64,000 nucleotides of DNA from JBMNPT01 sp050943735 (GCA_050943735.1 JBMNPT010000005.1:1-64000); one strand, 5' to 3'; counted from the stretch's first letter, positions 21,993-31,198 are shown. Notes: generated by a model not told the origin, from the sequence alone. Program-made: numbers and translations.

Positions 21993-23525
21993 GTGCCGGA
22001 TATTTTGAACATGGTCCATATGACCAAACAGTTTGGGGATTTCAAGGCCAATGATGATATCAGCATCGATGTTCACAAAGGGGAAATTCTGGCGTTGCTG
22101 GGTGAAAATGGTGCCGGTAAGAGTACATTGATGAATGTGCTCTACGGTTTGTATCAGCCTACCAGCGGCGAAATTTGGTTCAATGGCAGACGGGTGGAAA
22201 TTGACAGTCCGCTGAAAGCCATCTCCTTGGGCATTGGCATGGTACACCAGCATTTCATGTTGGTACAGGCGTTTAAAACCTGGGAAAACGTGGTGCTTGG
22301 ACTGAAGGATGAGCAGAAACATATACTGAAGGAAGATGTGGCCAAGCAGAAAATCAAAGAGCTGGCCGAACGTTTCTGGCTGCAAATTGATCCGGATGCC
22401 CCCATTGACAGCCTGTCGGTGGGATTGCAGCAGCAGGTGGAAATCGCCAAAGTGTTGTACCGGGGCTGCCGTCTGCTGATTTTGGACGAGCCTACCGGTG
22501 TGCTGACGCCTGTGGAAAAGGGTAAACTTTTCCGCACTCTGCGGTATTTGGCCAAGCATGGTCTGTCGGTCATTTTCATCTCTCACAAGCTGGACGAAGT
22601 AATGGAGATCAGCGACCGGGTGGCGGTATTGTGCCGGGGAAAAAATGTATGTACCGTCAATACCAACGAAGTGACCAAGGAGGAGCTGGCCCGGATGATG
22701 GTGGGCCGCGACGTGGTCCTTACGGTGGAACGGGACAATCCTCAAATCGGCGAAGAAGAGGTGCTGCAGATTCAGGGCCTCAATGTCAAGGGCAACCGCC
22801 GCGCCTCCTGCATCAAAGATCTGAATTTGACCATCCATAGCGGAGAGGTCTTTGGATTGGCTGGGGTGGACGGCAACGGACAGTCGGAACTGGTGGAGGC
22901 CATTACCGGTATGCGCCGGGTACAGAGCGGTTCCATCAGCATTGGGGGCAAAAATGTGACCAATGCTTCCCCAAAAGAGCTGATTGAGAGCGGTACTGCG
23001 CTGATTCCCGAAGACCGCAAAAAAGTGGGTTCGGTACATAGTTTTTCCATTGACCGGAACATGATTTTGCGCAATGTAAACGACCCGCGTTACTGTAAAT
23101 GTGGTGTGATTGATTACAAAAAGCTGGCCCAGGATACCGATCAGGTGATTGAGGAGTTTGATGTGCGTCTCAGCGGCCGTCAGGAACCGGTGAGTCACCT
23201 GTCGGGTGGCAACCTGCAAAAGGTCATTCTGGCCCGGGAACTGCGGTCCAAACCCAAACTGCTGGTGGCCATGCATCCCACTCGGGGACTGGATGTGGGC
23301 GCCATTGAGTTTATCCATCGCAAAATTTTGGATGCCTGTGACCAAGGAGCGGCGGTTCTGCTGGTTTCCACTGAACTGGAAGAGATTGCCTCTCTGTCTG
23401 ACACTGTAGCGGTTATGAGCGAAGGAAAAATTTCTCAGCCTCTTCGGGGCGAGGATCTGACCATTGAAAATCTGGGTCTGCTGATGGGCGGCACGCAGTT
23501 GAAGGAGGGGCAGAAGAGTGAATAA
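21993..23525 (+). CDS. ABC transporter ATP-binding protein, double NBD (BMP importer)
   Basis: A 510-residue protein with two fused nucleotide-binding domains. The first has Walker A GENGAGKST, signature-like LSVGLQQQVEIAK and Walker B LLILDEPT. The second has a degenerate Walker A GVDGNGQSEL, signature LSGGNLQKVILA and a Walker B replaced by LLVAMHPTRGLD, the usual asymmetry in nucleoside/sugar BMP importers. I chose GTG 21993 (VPDILNMVHM) because GAGGAGG lies 7 bases upstream. It overlaps the first permease gene by 8 bp. Confidence 0.93.
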   Translation: MPDILNMVHMTKQFGDFKANDDISIDVHKGEILALLGENGAGKSTLMNVLYGLYQPTSGEIWFNGRRVEIDSPLKAISLGIGMVHQHFMLVQAFKTWENVVLGLKDEQKHILKEDVAKQKIKELAERFWLQIDPDAPIDSLSVGLQQQVEIAKVLYRGCRLLILDEPTGVLTPVEKGKLFRTLRYLAKHGLSVIFISHKLDEVMEISDRVAVLCRGKNVCTVNTNEVTKEELARMMVGRDVVLTVERDNPQIGEEEVLQIQGLNVKGNRRASCIKDLNLTIHSGEVFGLAGVDGNGQSELVEAITGMRRVQSGSISIGGKNVTNASPKELIESGTALIPEDRKKVGSVHSFSIDRNMILRNVNDPRYCKCGVIDYKKLAQDTDQVIEEFDVRLSGRQEPVSHLSGGNLQKVILARELRSKPKLLVAMHPTRGLDVGAIEFIHRKILDACDQGAAVLLVSTELEEIASLSDTVAVMSEGKISQPLRGEDLTIENLGLLMGGTQLKEGQKSE

Positions 23526-24588
23526 ACTGGGGATTAACCAAAAAACACTGGCCAACCTTCGTACGGTGGCCATCGCCATTGTGGCGGCTTTTCTGGTGAG
23601 TCTGGTGTTTATCGCGGCATTGGGGGCTGATCCCATTGCGGCATATATCAAGATGTTCACCGGTGTGTTTGGCAAAAAGAGCGGTATTTTTGAAGTGCTG
23701 GCCAAAGCCACTCCGCTCATTATCATGGGTCTGGGCGTATCCATTGCGGCTCGGGGCGGCCTTTCCAACCTGGGCGGCGACGGTCAGTTTTATGTGGGCG
23801 CCATCTGTGCGGTGTGCGTGGGTTTGTATCTTCCCGCCACTTTACCCGCTCCTCTCATCTGGGTGCTGGCCATCATTGTGGCCATCATTGCCGGCGGCAT
23901 TTGGGGAGGCCTGGCCGGTTGGCTCAAAGCCCGTTTCAACACAAATGAAGTTATCATCACCATCATGCTCAACTATGTGGGGCTGTACATTGTTTCCTGG
24001 CTGGTTTCCGGTCCGCTGGAAGCCCCTGGCGGCATTCCCCAGACACTGGCTCTGCCTGAGCAGTATTACCTGCCCAAGCTGATGACTGGCTCCCGGGCAC
24101 ACTGGGGCATTCTGTTGGCCTTTGTGCTGGCGGTGGCAGTGAAATTCCTGTTCAAGAAAACCACTGTGGGCTATCGAATTGAAGCGGTGGGCTCTGCTCC
24201 CAACGCAGCTACCTATGGCGGCATCAACCAGAAGTTCTATGGAGTGCTCATTCTCTTTATCAGCGGTGCCTTCTGTGGTGTGGCAGGTATGATTGAAGTG
24301 TACGGCACCTATTATCGCGTACTGGAAGGCATTACCTCCAGCTTTGGCTTTACCGCCATGCTGATCGCTCTGCTGGGTAAGCTGGACCCTTATGCAGTGA
24401 TCCTGGGCAGCTTGTTTATCAGTGTGCTGACGGTGGGCGCCAACTCCATGCAGATTGCCATGAATGTGCCCACTTCCATTGTCAACGTCATTCAGAGTTT
24501 GATCATTGTCTTTGTGCTGATCATGCCCGGTGTGGAGAAGAACATTCGGGATTACCGCGACAAAAAGCGGGTAGGGAAGGGGGCTTAA
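23518..24588 (+). CDS. ABC transporter permease 1 (BMP importer)
   Basis: A 356-residue membrane protein with about nine helices, of the BPD_transp_2 family used in nucleoside importers. Typical segments are ATPLIIMGLGVSIAARGGLSN, followed by GGDGQFYVGA, and GGIWGGLAGWLKARFNTNEV with the cytoplasmic coupling region. GTG 23518 lies inside the end of the ATPase gene with GGAGGGG upstream. It pairs with the second permease that starts 4 bp later. Confidence 0.92.
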   Translation: MNKLGINQKTLANLRTVAIAIVAAFLVSLVFIAALGADPIAAYIKMFTGVFGKKSGIFEVLAKATPLIIMGLGVSIAARGGLSNLGGDGQFYVGAICAVCVGLYLPATLPAPLIWVLAIIVAIIAGGIWGGLAGWLKARFNTNEVIITIMLNYVGLYIVSWLVSGPLEAPGGIPQTLALPEQYYLPKLMTGSRAHWGILLAFVLAVAVKFLFKKTTVGYRIEAVGSAPNAATYGGINQKFYGVLILFISGAFCGVAGMIEVYGTYYRVLEGITSSFGFTAMLIALLGKLDPYAVILGSLFISVLTVGANSMQIAMNVPTSIVNVIQSLIIVFVLIMPGVEKNIRDYRDKKRVGKGA

Positions 24589-24592
24589 TTGT

Positions 24593-25537
24593 ATGGAATC
24601 GATTTTTTCCGCAACCTTTATCATCACCCTGCTGGCGGCCGGTGTTCGTATGGCTATTCCCATTTTGCTGCCCGCGGTAGGCGAAATTTTTGCAGAACGT
24701 TCCGGTATTCTCAACATCAACCTGGAAGGGCAGATGCTCACAGGAGCATTCCTCTCCTTTATTGTGGGGTACTACACCCACAATCTGTGGCTGGCGTTGC
24801 TGTTCGGCGCGCTGGCAGGCATCCTGATGGCTATGCTGATGGCGCTGTGCTGTGTGCGCTGGCACTGCAATCACGTGGTGGTGGGCATCACCCTCAACAT
24901 GTTTGCTCTGGGCTGCACCAGCTTCTGGTATCGGGTGATTTACGGTGTAACCACCACCCCTCCCAAGGCAGATGTGAGTTCTGGTACACTGCCCATTCCG
25001 CTGCTGTCTGACATTCCCGCTCTGGGCGAGATCCTGTTTGATCAGAATATTCTGTTTTATCTGTCTGTGGTGATTGTGATTGCTGCATTTTATGTGCTCA
25101 ATCGCACCCAGTTTGGACTGATGATCCGCGCTTCCGGTGAATATCCCCGGGCCGCGGAAACCATGGGCGTCAATGTATCCAACATGCGATACATTTCCAT
25201 GTTGATTTGCGGCGCGCTGGCAGGGCTGGGCGGCAGTTTCCTGTCCCTGATCTCTCTCAACCGGTTTGTGGACAACATCACCGCATCCAGAGGCTTTATT
25301 GCACTTGCCATTGTGATTTTCGGCAAGTGGGACCCCCGTCTGGTATTTTTGGCTTCGCTGCTGTTTGGCACCACCGACGCATTGCAGTTGCGTCTGCAGG
25401 CAGTGGGTGTGGATGTGCCCTATCAGCTGCTCACCATGCTGCCCTATTTGCTCACCATCCTGGTGATGGTGGTCACCGCAAAACGTTCCCGGTGTCCCGC
25501 AGCTTTGGGCGAAGATTACCAGCGTGAACAAATTTGA
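24593..25537 (+). CDS. ABC transporter permease 2 (BMP importer)
   Basis: A 314-residue membrane protein with about eight helices, partner of the preceding permease. Family hallmarks are GVRMAIPILLPAVGEIFAER and SGILNINLEGQMLTGAF near the N-terminus and GALAGLGGSFLSLI in the second half. The two permeases, the double ATPase and the BMP lipoprotein make a complete importer. The gene ends 113 bp before the next promoter-driven block. Confidence 0.92.
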   Translation: MESIFSATFIITLLAAGVRMAIPILLPAVGEIFAERSGILNINLEGQMLTGAFLSFIVGYYTHNLWLALLFGALAGILMAMLMALCCVRWHCNHVVVGITLNMFALGCTSFWYRVIYGVTTTPPKADVSSGTLPIPLLSDIPALGEILFDQNILFYLSVVIVIAAFYVLNRTQFGLMIRASGEYPRAAETMGVNVSNMRYISMLICGALAGLGGSFLSLISLNRFVDNITASRGFIALAIVIFGKWDPRLVFLASLLFGTTDALQLRLQAVGVDVPYQLLTMLPYLLTILVMVVTAKRSRCPAALGEDYQREQI

Positions 25538-25575
25538 CCAGCAGCGAACTTTTCTGCAAGTTATGGGGAATCCTG

Positions 25576-25604
25576 TTGTCAGATAATAGAGTTTGTTGTA
25601 TAAT
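25576..25604 (+). promoter_or_regulatory. Second promoter, in front of the hydrolase genes
   Basis: TTGTCA (25576-25581), 17-bp spacer, TATAAT (25599-25604). It allows the hydrolase block to be transcribed separately from the importer. Confidence 0.75.
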
Positions 25605-25650
25605 AAATAAGTATTGTTAGTTTTTCAACAGTAGAGGAGGACATTGCACA

Positions 25651-26919
25651 ATGAATGATCTGGTACTCAAGAACATTGACAAAATCGTCACTGGCGACAT
25701 CCAGAAGCCCATCGTGCCCGGCGACACCGTAGTGGTGCGCAACGGCCTGATCGCGGCGATCGGATACGAAAAGGACGTGGATACCTCTGGCATTGATCTG
25801 GTGATCGATGTGGACGGTCAGATCGTTTGCCCCGGTTTGATCGACTGCCACATCCACAATACGCTGGATGACTATGCTCCTCAGCGCGGTGCTGTAGGTA
25901 CATATTCCGATGCGCTGTTCTACGGCACCACTACCATGTGCTCCGAAGGCGAACAGGGTCCCGGCTGGCCCCGTTTCTATGACGACGCCATCGGCTGCAA
26001 GGCGGCTGCTATTATGGCTCACCGGGTGTTTGAACGGTATCGTCCCGGCGGCGCTCTGAAGTTCCACGGCGGTGCTCTGGTACTGGTACATGGCCTGACT
26101 GAGCAGGACTTCAAGGAAATGGCGGATGCCGGCGTATGGCTGATTGCTGAAATCGGCGGCGGCGGTCTGTCTGATCCCGCTGAAGTGGCTCCCATGCTGG
26201 AGTGGGCCCGCAAGTACAACTTCTTCTATTCCGTACATCTGGCTCCTCCCTCGATCCCTGGTTCTTCCTGGGTGACCTCCGAGGAGATTCTGAAGCTGCG
26301 TCCCAACAAGGTGGCTCACACCAATGGCGGCTCCACCGCTGTGTCTTTTGACCACATTGAACGTCTGATGGACGAGAGCGATATCCCCCTGGAGTTGGTT
26401 GTAAACGGCAACTTTGTGAATTTCAACAAGATGCTGCAGCATATGAACAAGAAGGGCGAACTGAACCGTCTGGTATTCGGCAGCGACGCTCCCACTGGTC
26501 AGGCTTCTCTGCCCGGTGCCATCAACCGCGCCATTGTGAAGGCTTCTGCCCTCAATGACATTCCGGCTGAAATCTGCATCGCAATGGCCACCGGTAATGC
26601 CGCTGATCTGTACCGTCTGAACACCGGTAAGATCGAAGTGGGCCGTGAAGCGGACATTCAGGTCATCGACTGCCCGCCCGGATCCTGCGGCACTGACGCT
26701 CTCAAGGCCATTGAGTGCGGCGATCCCTTCGGTAACTCCATGGTGATTGTGGATGGACGTATTGTGGCATATCGTGGTCACGATTCCCGTCCCACCGCCC
26801 GTACCTGCAAGATCGACGGCGAGCCCGTATTTGTGTCCGGCATCACCGAGCACCTGTTCTTCCCGCCCCAGCTGTGCCGTCACTACGAAGGTCTGACCTT
26901 CCACAAGCAGGGCAAGTAA
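25651..26919 (+). CDS. Amidohydrolase, enamidase-like
   Basis: A 422-residue amidohydrolase-superfamily enzyme with the metal-binding H67-x-H69 (GLIDCHIHN), a later histidine pair (YSVHLAPPS, VAHTNGGS) and the catalytic aspartate in VFGSDAPTG. The start LVLKNIDKIVTGDIQ, and GTTTMCSEGE, GALKFHGGAL and IPGSSWVTSEEI follow the pattern of enamidase from nicotinate-fermenting Eubacterium barkeri, which opens a cyclic enamide and releases ammonia. Similarity is judged from memory, so substrate is not fixed. The ribosome site GAGGAGG lies 12 bases before the ATG. It begins a block of three heterocycle-type hydrolases behind a BMP importer. Confidence 0.82.
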   Translation: MNDLVLKNIDKIVTGDIQKPIVPGDTVVVRNGLIAAIGYEKDVDTSGIDLVIDVDGQIVCPGLIDCHIHNTLDDYAPQRGAVGTYSDALFYGTTTMCSEGEQGPGWPRFYDDAIGCKAAAIMAHRVFERYRPGGALKFHGGALVLVHGLTEQDFKEMADAGVWLIAEIGGGGLSDPAEVAPMLEWARKYNFFYSVHLAPPSIPGSSWVTSEEILKLRPNKVAHTNGGSTAVSFDHIERLMDESDIPLELVVNGNFVNFNKMLQHMNKKGELNRLVFGSDAPTGQASLPGAINRAIVKASALNDIPAEICIAMATGNAADLYRLNTGKIEVGREADIQVIDCPPGSCGTDALKAIECGDPFGNSMVIVDGRIVAYRGHDSRPTARTCKIDGEPVFVSGITEHLFFPPQLCRHYEGLTFHKQGK

Positions 26920-26957
26920 TTTACATCCTCCGGGAGAGAAAATCCCAAAGTCTGCAG

Positions 26958-26996
26958 CAGGGCAAGCCGGTTTTATGCGGTTTGCCCTGTTGTTGA
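26958..26996 (+). other. Intercistronic hairpin
   Basis: GCAGGGCAAGCCG pairs with CGGTTTGCCCTGT (one G-U) between the two amidohydrolase genes. There is no T run, so it may be an RNA-processing or stability element rather than a terminator. Confidence 0.45.
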
Positions 26997-27020
26997 GTCA
27001 TGGAAAGGAGAAATTGAACC

Positions 27021-28382
27021 ATGGCAACCACACTGATTCAAAACGCCAGCGCCATTGTCACAGTGGACCGGGAGGACCGGGTGCTGTGGAACGCCAATAT
27101 TTTGATTGAGGACAATGTAATCCGTTACATTGGCTCTGAAAAAAAAGAGGCGGATCAGGTGATTGACGCCTCCGGATGCTATGTGTATCCCGGTCTCATC
27201 AACACCCATCATCACCTGTACCAAACCTTCACCCGCAATCTGCCCCAGGTGCAGAAAATGGAGCTGTTCCCCTGGCTGGTGACCCTGTATGAGATCTGGA
27301 GAGGTCTGGATGAGGACTGCATTTACCACAGTTCTCTGGTGGGTATGGGCGAGCTGATCAAATATGGCTGCACCACTTGTATGGACCATCATTATGTATT
27401 CCCCAAGGAAGGGTCGGAGAATTTTATCGATCAGCAATTCCGCGCCGCGGATGATCTGGGCATTCGTTTCCATGCCACTCGGGGCAGTATGTCCCGGGGT
27501 AAGAGCGACGGCGGTCTGCCGCCCGATGATCTGGTGCAGAGTGTGGATGTGATTCTCAAGGACAGCGAACGGCTGGTGAAAAAATTCCATGACACTTCCC
27601 GTTTTGCCATGCATCAGGTGGCGCTGGCTCCCTGTTCGCCCTTCTCTGTGACCACCGACCTGCTCAAGGAATCCGCCAAGCTGGCACGCAGCCTGGGAGT
27701 GCGTCTGCACACCCACCTGTGTGAGACCAAGGATGAGGAAAACTTCTGTCTGGAAGTGGTAAAGCAGCGTCCGCTGGCCTATATGGAATCCTGCGGATGG
27801 ATTGGCAAAGATGTGTGGTATGCCCATGGCATCCACTTCAACGACGAGGAACTGCACCATCTGGCCGAGACCGGCACCGGTGTGGCACACTGTCCCGTTT
27901 CCAACATGAAGCTGGCCTCCGGTGTGTGCCGGATTCCTGAAATGCTGGAGCTGGGTGTGCCGGTGGGTCTGGCAGTGGATGGCTCTGCCTCCAATGACTG
28001 CTCCAACATGATGGCGGAAATCCGGGCGGCTTACCTGCTGCACCGGCTGAATTCCAGTTACAGCGCACCTACCGGGTATGATCTGCTGAAGATTGCCACT
28101 CGGGGCAGCGCGGCGATTTTGGGCCGGGATGACATCGGCAGTCTGGAAGTGGGCAAAGCCGCAGACCTCTTCATGCTGGATATGAACCTGCTGGAGATGG
28201 TGGGCTGTCAGAAAGACCCTGCCTGCCTGCTGGGTACGGTGGGCTATTCCCGTCCCGCCAAGATGGTCATGGTCAATGGCCGGGTGGTGGCTGAAAACGG
28301 CCGTCTGCTGGGCATTGATGAGGAAAAGGTGACATATAAGGCCAACCAGCTGATGGAAGGCATGCTGCGCAAAGCGGAGTGA
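27021..28382 (+). CDS. 8-oxoguanine-deaminase-like amidohydrolase
   Basis: A 453-residue aminohydrolase of the AtzA/TrzN/guanine-deaminase branch. Metal ligands are H63 and H65 in INTHHHLYQTFTRNLP, His in RLHTHLCETKDE, His in YAHGIHFN, and Asp in AVDGSASNDCSN; the HCPVSNMKLASGV segment is typical. The THHHLYQTFTR pattern is that of bacterial 8-oxoguanine (and isoxanthopterin) deaminases, which convert 8-oxoguanine to urate. The exact amine substrate is inference. GGAAAGGAG lies upstream of ATG 27021. It precedes a creatininase-family gene by 10 bp. Confidence 0.85.
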   Translation: MATTLIQNASAIVTVDREDRVLWNANILIEDNVIRYIGSEKKEADQVIDASGCYVYPGLINTHHHLYQTFTRNLPQVQKMELFPWLVTLYEIWRGLDEDCIYHSSLVGMGELIKYGCTTCMDHHYVFPKEGSENFIDQQFRAADDLGIRFHATRGSMSRGKSDGGLPPDDLVQSVDVILKDSERLVKKFHDTSRFAMHQVALAPCSPFSVTTDLLKESAKLARSLGVRLHTHLCETKDEENFCLEVVKQRPLAYMESCGWIGKDVWYAHGIHFNDEELHHLAETGTGVAHCPVSNMKLASGVCRIPEMLELGVPVGLAVDGSASNDCSNMMAEIRAAYLLHRLNSSYSAPTGYDLLKIATRGSAAILGRDDIGSLEVGKAADLFMLDMNLLEMVGCQKDPACLLGTVGYSRPAKMVMVNGRVVAENGRLLGIDEEKVTYKANQLMEGMLRKAE

Positions 28383-28392
28383 GGAGGAGACC

Positions 28393-29139
28393 ATGTTTAC
28401 AGATCTGAACCGGTACACCTGGGAAGAAGTGGCGGCCATGGATATGGAACACACCTATTATGTGCTGCCCATCAGCTCGCTGGAGCAGCATGGGAAACAT
28501 CTGGCCATGGGTGCGGATGATTTCATCCTGCAATGCGCGCTGAAAGAACTGTACAAGAAGGAAGAAATCACTGCCAATATGCTGTGCCTGCCCATTCTCC
28601 ACTATGGCAACAGCCATGAGCATCTGGATTTTAAGGGCGTGGTGTCCTTCAGTTGCGACACCATTGTGGCCATCATTCGGGATATTCTGCGCTGCATGAA
28701 AATGCACGGAGTCAAAAATCTAATCATTCTCAACTCCCACGGCGGCAATTCCTCTTTGATTGATGCGTACGCCCAGGAGTGGGAAGTGGAATTTGGCATT
28801 CATGTGTATACCATCAGCCTGTGGGCCCCCGGATTCTTTCGGGGAGCGGAGCTGGGTGTGGAAACGCCTCTGGCCCATGAAATCCACGCCGGTGAGATGG
28901 AGACCTCCATCCTGATGTACGGGATGCCGGAAATGGTCCGCAAGGACAAAATCTCGGAAAAGTATGACGTTCGGCTGAATTTGAGAGAATATTACGCCGG
29001 TTGGAACAGCGCCGATCTCTCTCCTGACAACGGAGTGATGGGTGTGGCTTCCAAAGCCACCGTCCAAAAGGGTGAGGCCATTGTGAAATACATGGGCGAC
29101 CGGATGTGTTCCTATTTGCTGGACATTCAGAATAGCTGA
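28393..29139 (+). CDS. Creatininase-family amidohydrolase
   Basis: A 248-residue enzyme of the creatininase fold, which hydrolyses cyclic amides or related bonds using two metals. The spacing E31-x-H33 and D42 in SLEQHGKHLAMGADDF matches the metal ligands of creatininase, and NSHGGN and HAGEMETS supply further ligands. Members act on creatinine, formamides and other lactams, so substrate is open. It is translationally close to the deaminase gene (GAGGAG in the gap). Together the three enzymes could deaminate and open a nitrogen ring. Confidence 0.88.
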   Translation: MFTDLNRYTWEEVAAMDMEHTYYVLPISSLEQHGKHLAMGADDFILQCALKELYKKEEITANMLCLPILHYGNSHEHLDFKGVVSFSCDTIVAIIRDILRCMKMHGVKNLIILNSHGGNSSLIDAYAQEWEVEFGIHVYTISLWAPGFFRGAELGVETPLAHEIHAGEMETSILMYGMPEMVRKDKISEKYDVRLNLREYYAGWNSADLSPDNGVMGVASKATVQKGEAIVKYMGDRMCSYLLDIQNS

Positions 29140-29171
29140 AAAGCCCTTCCATAACGAAGAGAGGTGAGGAG

Positions 29172-29900
29172 ATGCCAGGCAAAATCGAACGGGGAAAAAC
29201 GTTGTCGGAGCAGGCGTATGAACTGCTGTGTGAGCGGATTCGCAACATGCCGCGGGGAAATAACCGTCTGCCGTCCGAGGAGGAACTGTCCCGGGAATAC
29301 GGCGTGAGCCGCGCCACCATTCGTGAGGCGTGCAATCAGCTGATTGGGGAAGGCTATGTGGAAAAGCTGCCCGGTCGTGGCATGCTGGCGCATCCCTCTG
29401 CCTTTGCCATGGAAAACCGCATCGACCTGATTTCGGATTTTTCCCAGATGATGCGTCAGAAGTACAAGACGGTGGAACGCACGATTTGTCACGTACAGGT
29501 GCGGGAGGAGGCTCGTATGCAGGCCGGCCATCCCTGGAGCCGTATGCAGGGGCCGGTGCTGACCATGGACTGGACTTACTGGGGAGATGGCAAAAAAGTG
29601 ATCTACAGTCCTTTTGAAATCCCTCTCTCCAATTTCCGGGAACTGCCTCAAGAGGGATTTCAGGTTCGGGATTTGTTGGATTTTGGCGAGCGGTATCTGA
29701 AAGTGCCGCTGTCTTACTGTGCCATTTATGTACAGTGCGGATTTGCCCCCCACGCCGCCCGGGAGTTTGGCCTGGAAGCCGGTCAGCCCTTGGTGAGCTG
29801 GCAGGAAACTCTCTTTGACATTGAGGACAATCCTTCGGGATACAACACCTTCTATTTGAATCCTCAGGAAATGACCATGTCTCTCATTACCAAATTTTGA
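29172..29900 (+). CDS. GntR/HutC-family regulator with UTRA domain
   Basis: A 242-residue regulator with an N-terminal GntR winged helix (AYELLCERIRN, RLPSEEELSREYGVSRATIR, LPGRGMLA) and a C-terminal UTRA ligand domain (about 90-240: QAGHPWSRMQGPVLTMDWTY, YSPFEIPLSNF, CAIYVQCGFAPHAAREFG). HutC-type proteins sense the pathway substrate or an intermediate. It is the last gene of the heterocycle block and probably controls one or both promoters. It ends before a strong terminator. Confidence 0.88.
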   Translation: MPGKIERGKTLSEQAYELLCERIRNMPRGNNRLPSEEELSREYGVSRATIREACNQLIGEGYVEKLPGRGMLAHPSAFAMENRIDLISDFSQMMRQKYKTVERTICHVQVREEARMQAGHPWSRMQGPVLTMDWTYWGDGKKVIYSPFEIPLSNFRELPQEGFQVRDLLDFGERYLKVPLSYCAIYVQCGFAPHAAREFGLEAGQPLVSWQETLFDIEDNPSGYNTFYLNPQEMTMSLITKF

Positions 29901-29903
29901 CCG

Positions 29904-29937
29904 AAAGCCGGTATGACAATAAAGTCATACCGGCTTT
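29904..29937 (+). terminator. Terminator of the heterocycle-hydrolase block
   Basis: AAAGCCGGTATGAC (29904-29917) pairs with GTCATACCGGCTTT (29924-29937). Confidence 0.85.
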
Positions 29938-30003
29938 TGCGATGCATAGCACCCCGGACTCTTTCTCATACTATGTCAGTGAGAAAAAAGGGGGAATGGC
30001 AGG

Positions 30004-30459
30004 ATGCAGGGGCAGATCTGGGTGGCTTCCCGTCAGCGGGGCGCGCGATTGACAGAGGAGTTGGAGCGGATGTTGGAAGGCCGGGTGAAAGTGGATTTGT
30101 GCCGGGATTTGGCACAGGTACAATGCGGCTCAAGGGATCTTTTGCTGCTGGATGGAGCGGTGGGGCGCTGCCAGGGCCATCCGGCGTTGGTCATTGTGGA
30201 GTGTGACAACGTGGGGGATGTCCGCTGTGCCCGGCATCTGGCCCGGCCGCTGGTGGCTTGCGGCATGCGGGACAGCTGCACCGTTACTCTGTCCAGCAAT
30301 GGGGAGGAATGGATGAGTGTCAGCCTGCAGCGCAGGCTTTGCCCCGGGGTGGAGGAACAGGAGGTGTTATTTCGTCGCCGTCAGGGACTCAGCGATTATG
30401 AGCATATGGCTTTGTGCGTATGTGGTTTGTGGTGGGGAGTTCCCAGTTGGGAGTTCTAA
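30004..30459 (+). CDS. Hypothetical protein
   Basis: A 151-residue protein beginning MQGQIWVASRQRGARLTEEL. It has alternating hydrophobic and charged stretches (LEGRVKVDLCRDL, RDLLLLDGAV, HPALVIVECDNVGD) that suggest a small alpha/beta fold of the receiver or Rossmann type, plus several cysteines, but no catalytic motif or membrane helix. A run of AAGGGGG lies upstream of ATG 30004. It is followed 54 bp later by the SSB-like gene in the same direction. I do not recognise the family. Confidence 0.6.
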   Translation: MQGQIWVASRQRGARLTEELERMLEGRVKVDLCRDLAQVQCGSRDLLLLDGAVGRCQGHPALVIVECDNVGDVRCARHLARPLVACGMRDSCTVTLSSNGEEWMSVSLQRRLCPGVEEQEVLFRRRQGLSDYEHMALCVCGLWWGVPSWEF

Positions 30460-30513
30460 AGCAGCGGGTCTTTTGATACACTGTAGTACAAGCTACCAAA
30501 GGAGTGGAAGACC

Positions 30514-31173
30514 ATGATGTGGGAATGGAATCAGGCAGTGATTCGCGGTGTATTGCGGGAAGATCCCTGTTACAGCCATTGTCAATATGGAGAGGATTTT
30601 TATTTGCTGGAAATGGGAGTGGCACGTGCCAGCGGCACCTGGGATGTGCTGCGTGTCATGCTCTCCCAGCGGCTGATGGTGGAAGAATTGCCTCAGGCCG
30701 GTGAATGGATGGAAATTCGAGGACAGCTCCGCAGTTACAATCGGATGGAGACCGGACGAAGCAAACTACAGCTCATGGTGTTTGCCGGAGAAGCCCGGCG
30801 GGCGGTGGAATCTGAGGGATTTTGCAATCGGGTGGAACTGGAGGGGCTGATTTGTCGACAGCCCCATTATCGGGCCACGCCGCTGGGAAGGGAAATTTGC
30901 GATTTGATGCTGGCAGTGAGTCGCTCCTATCACCGGTGTGATTACATACCCTGCATTCTTTGGGGCCGAAATGCCCGCTATATGGGACGGATGGGAATTG
31001 GAAGGCGGATTCGGATCAATGGACGAATCCAGAGCCGGGAATATATCAAAATGGAAAATGGTTTGCCCATTCATCGGGTGACAATCGAAGTGAGTGCTGT
31101 GACGGGACAGTTGGTGGAGGAGATTGACAATTGTCAGGAAATGGGGTATATTACAAATAATAATGATTCTTAG
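30514..31173 (+). CDS. SSB-like protein with two tandem OB folds
   Basis: A 219-residue protein with two OB-fold-like halves. The second half (about 100-205) reads as an SSB domain: RVELEGLICRQPHYRATPLG, REICDLMLAVSRSY, CDYIPCILWGRNARY and IRINGRIQSREYIK. The first half (about 5-95) repeats the pattern more weakly: NQAVIRGVLREDPCYSHC, FYLLEMGVAR and WMEIRGQLRSYN. No acidic C-terminal tail (DDDIPF) is present, so it is unlikely to recruit the usual SSB partners. ATG 30514 has AAAGGAG upstream. It may bind DNA in repair, replication or regulation. Confidence 0.7.
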   Translation: MMWEWNQAVIRGVLREDPCYSHCQYGEDFYLLEMGVARASGTWDVLRVMLSQRLMVEELPQAGEWMEIRGQLRSYNRMETGRSKLQLMVFAGEARRAVESEGFCNRVELEGLICRQPHYRATPLGREICDLMLAVSRSYHRCDYIPCILWGRNARYMGRMGIGRRIRINGRIQSREYIKMENGLPIHRVTIEVSAVTGQLVEEIDNCQEMGYITNNNDS

Positions 31174-31198
31174 TTTCTTCACATGAAAGGAGAATACA

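Noticed and set aside
20652..23768. Very long open frame on the minus strand (over 1000 codons)
   Set aside because: It lies opposite the BMP lipoprotein and ATPase genes, has low-complexity His/Gln-rich composition typical of a reversed GC-rich gene, and no ribosome site.
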